Source: Raoultibacter massiliensis (GTDB lineage Bacteria > Actinomycetota > Coriobacteriia > Coriobacteriales > Eggerthellaceae). Taken from it: a stretch of DNA of 64,000 nt. A program made the translations under genes and the position numbers. The stretch lies in assembly GCF_900199545.1 (NCBI RefSeq), contig NZ_LT962671.1:757430-821429 (forward strand). Reading direction: 5' to 3'. The notes beneath the pieces were generated by a model. It saw only the letters and a list, made by a program, of their open reading frames with translations, was not told where the DNA came from and ran no database searches. Shown here piece by piece: positions 62,187 through 64,000 of the stretch. Position 1 is the stretch's first letter; each line of letters opens with the position of its first letter.

Positions 62187-64000
62187 ATGTTCGATAAGCG
62201 GCTTTTGGCCATGGTGCCGACGGCCATGCGCTACATTCTAGCCAACGTGCTGTTCCAATGGATTTCACTCATCGCCAATATTGCGATGATGGTTGCCATC
62301 GGGTTGTTTTTGTACGATTCCCTGATGGGTGCGGCTTCGGGGGTTTCGTTCACGCAGGTGCTTCTTGTTGCTGCGGCGGCTATTGCCGTTCGGGCGTTGT
62401 GCACGGTGCTGGCGCAATCGATGAGCTTCAAGGCGGCCGCTCTTGCGAAGAAGACGATGCGGCAGGCAGTCTACGACAAGCTCACGCGCCTCGGGCCGGC
62501 CTATGCGGAAAAGATCCCTACAAGCGAAGCCGTGCAGATGAGCGTCGAGGGAGTCGAGCAGCTCGAGGTGTATTTCGGGTCGTATCTGCCGCAGTTGTTC
62601 TATGCCGTTGTCGCTCCTGTGACCTTGTTCTGCTTTCTTGCGCCCTGGAGCTTGCCCGCGGCTCTCGTGCTGTTCGTCTGCGTGCCTCTTATCCCGGTAT
62701 CCATCATGGCCATCCAGCGCATTGCGAAGCGTGTCGTGCGAGCCTATTGGGGCAAATACTCCGATCTGGGCGGGACGTTTTTAGAGAATCTGCAGGGTCT
62801 TACGACGCTCAAGATCTACCGGGCCGATGCGGCGCGCCATAAGCTCATGAACGAGGAGGCCGAGGGTTTCAGGCGGGCCACTATGAAGCTGCTGTCGATG
62901 CAGCTCAACTCCATCAACGTTATGGACTTGCTCGCCTACGGCGGTGCCGCGATCGGCATCATCGTCGTCTTGTTTCAGTTCGGGGGCGGTGCCGCCTCCC
63001 TGACGGCTGCATTCGTCATCGTGTTTCTTTCCGCAGAGTTCTTCATTCCCATGCGCACGCTCGGATCGTTTTTCCATACCGCGATGAACGGCATCGCGGC
63101 TGCCGAGAAGATGTTCGACCTGCTTGACGCTCCCGAACCCGAGCGCGGAACCGAACGCATCGATCCGGCGAACTGTTCGATCGCATGCAAGGATCTCTCG
63201 TATTCCTATGACGGGGTTCGCACCGTGCTCTCCGACGCCGATTTCATTGCTGAGCAAAACCGGTTCACCGCTATCGTAGGAGAGAGCGGTTCGGGCAAGT
63301 CGACGCTCGCGGGAATCCTATCGGGACGCAATGCGGCGTACGGCGGTACGGTTTCGATCGGGGGAATCGATGCGAGGAGCGTTTCGCGCGAGTCGCTTAT
63401 GCGCTCGCTGGTGACCGTATCGTTTTCGAGCTACCTGTTCAAAGGCAGCGTTCGATCGAATCTGCTCATGGGCGATCCTCAGGCGAGCGACGGCGAACTG
63501 TGGGAAGCGCTCGACCGATGCCGCCTGGGCGATTTCGTGCGTGCCGAGGGCGGATTGGACATGCCGCTTGCCGAGCAGGCCGCCAATCTTTCAGGTGGGC
63601 AGCGTCAGCGCCTTGCGCTGGCCCGCGCGTTGCTTCACGATGCGGATATATACATATTCGACGAGGCGACTTCCAACATCGACGCCGAAAGCGAAGCGGC
63701 CCTTATCGAGGCGATCGACGAACTCGCGCAATCGAAGACCGTCATCATGATCTCGCATCGCCTGGCGGCAATCGCAAACGCCGATTGCATTTACGCGATG
63801 GAAGACGGCCGCATCGTCGAGTCGGGCACCCACGGCGAGCTCCTGGCGAACGATTCGGTCTATGCCCGCCTGTGGAATCAGCAGGCGAAGCTCGAAGCGT
63901 ACGCCGCCCGCGAGCGGGCGGCTTGCACAGGCGGGCAAACGGCCGCTGCCGGTGGGCCCTCTCCCGCGGGCGAGGGGGGGGCTGTCTCCTATACACCTCT
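62187..64000 (+). CDS. CydD-like ABC transporter, fused permease-ATPase, truncated by the window end
   Basis: At least 600 residues of an exporter-type half-transporter: six transmembrane segments in about residues 15-290, Walker A GESGSGKST (about residue 366), signature LSGGQRQRLALARA, Walker B IYIFDEATSNID and the His switch in MISHRLAA. The sequence style resembles CydD/CydC thiol or heme-linked exporters. GACGAGG precedes the ATG. No stop is reached before the end. The last codons come from adapter-like sequence (63982-64000), so the natural C-terminus is not visible. A partner gene probably lies beyond the contig edge. Confidence 0.85.
   Translation, partial: MFDKRLLAMVPTAMRYILANVLFQWISLIANIAMMVAIGLFLYDSLMGAASGVSFTQVLLVAAAAIAVRALCTVLAQSMSFKAAALAKKTMRQAVYDKLTRLGPAYAEKIPTSEAVQMSVEGVEQLEVYFGSYLPQLFYAVVAPVTLFCFLAPWSLPAALVLFVCVPLIPVSIMAIQRIAKRVVRAYWGKYSDLGGTFLENLQGLTTLKIYRADAARHKLMNEEAEGFRRATMKLLSMQLNSINVMDLLAYGGAAIGIIVVLFQFGGGAASLTAAFVIVFLSAEFFIPMRTLGSFFHTAMNGIAAAEKMFDLLDAPEPERGTERIDPANCSIACKDLSYSYDGVRTVLSDADFIAEQNRFTAIVGESGSGKSTLAGILSGRNAAYGGTVSIGGIDARSVSRESLMRSLVTVSFSSYLFKGSVRSNLLMGDPQASDGELWEALDRCRLGDFVRAEGGLDMPLAEQAANLSGGQRQRLALARALLHDADIYIFDEATSNIDAESEAALIEAIDELAQSKTVIMISHRLAAIANADCIYAMEDGRIVESGTHGELLANDSVYARLWNQQAKLEAYAARERAACTGGQTAAAGGPSPAGEGGAVSYTP
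63982..64000 (+). other. Transposase adapter (Nextera mosaic end)-like sequence
   Basis: CTGTCTCCTATACACCTCT matches the 19-base Tn5/Nextera mosaic end at 17 of 19 positions (differences at 63989 and 63997), right at the end of the window. It is preceded by eight G residues. Most likely residual library adapter at a contig end rather than genomic DNA. Confidence 0.8.

Overview
The window is a GC-rich, gene-dense bacterial segment. Its content and style suggest a Coriobacteriia actinobacterium, probably an Eggerthellaceae relative: overlapping ATGA junctions, GTG starts, many surface lipoproteins, a K+-dependent membrane pyrophosphatase, DUF6110/DUF3793 families and MptD-type ECF transport. 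The taxonomic placement is an inference from gene content, not from a marker gene. No rRNA, tRNA or CRISPR array was seen. The last 19 bases resemble a Tn5/Nextera mosaic end, so the right edge is probably a contig end.

Layout. 0-5.2 kb: branched-chain amino acid operon ilvD-ilvB-ilvN-ilvC behind a structured leader. 5.2-10.5 kb: a small accessory patch with a ParE/Phd-type toxin-antitoxin pair, three lipoproteins (one with a G9 tract), a frameshifted antitoxin relic and an FMN-reductase-like protein. 10.6-17.3 kb: serC, serA, leuA and an aldehyde dehydrogenase, mostly single units separated by intrinsic terminators. 17.5-21.2 kb: a VanY-like carboxypeptidase and a response regulator/sensor kinase/exported protein operon on the minus strand. 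21.5-22.5 kb: an AbiEi/DUF559-like protein with a paralog of the same length at 52.6-53.6 kb. 23.0-31.4 kb: the rimP-nusA-ylxR-infB-rbfA-nrnA-truB-ribF translation operon behind a terminator-like leader. 31.5-39.7 kb: LtaS-type sulfatase, hppA, OPT transporter, coaX and a C39-like cysteine peptidase.

40-64 kb looks like one metal (probably iron) homeostasis region. It holds an AraC regulator divergent from EcfT/EcfA/MptD genes, followed by a YbtPQ/IrtAB-like ABC pair; flavodoxin plus DUF3793; an HD-GYP protein; a small winged-helix-like protein; a TetR regulator with a second ABC pair; a ferrosome-like module (DUF6110 protein plus P1B-type ATPase with an S-C-A membrane motif, and a divergent 26-residue membrane microprotein); a DUF454 protein; and a truncated CydD-like ABC transporter.

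The most notable observation is a shared operator, GTTAG-N6-CTAAC, found upstream of almost every transcription unit in this region. In several cases it is placed immediately after a TATAAA-like -10 hexamer. This points to one DtxR/MntR-like metalloregulator (not encoded here) controlling uptake, storage and redox genes together, including an HD-GYP phosphodiesterase. Other points worth a second look are a 139-bp MITE-like element with 30-bp perfect inverted repeats, and a 12-nt promoter identical in the two AbiEi/DUF559 paralogs that predicts leaderless mRNAs.
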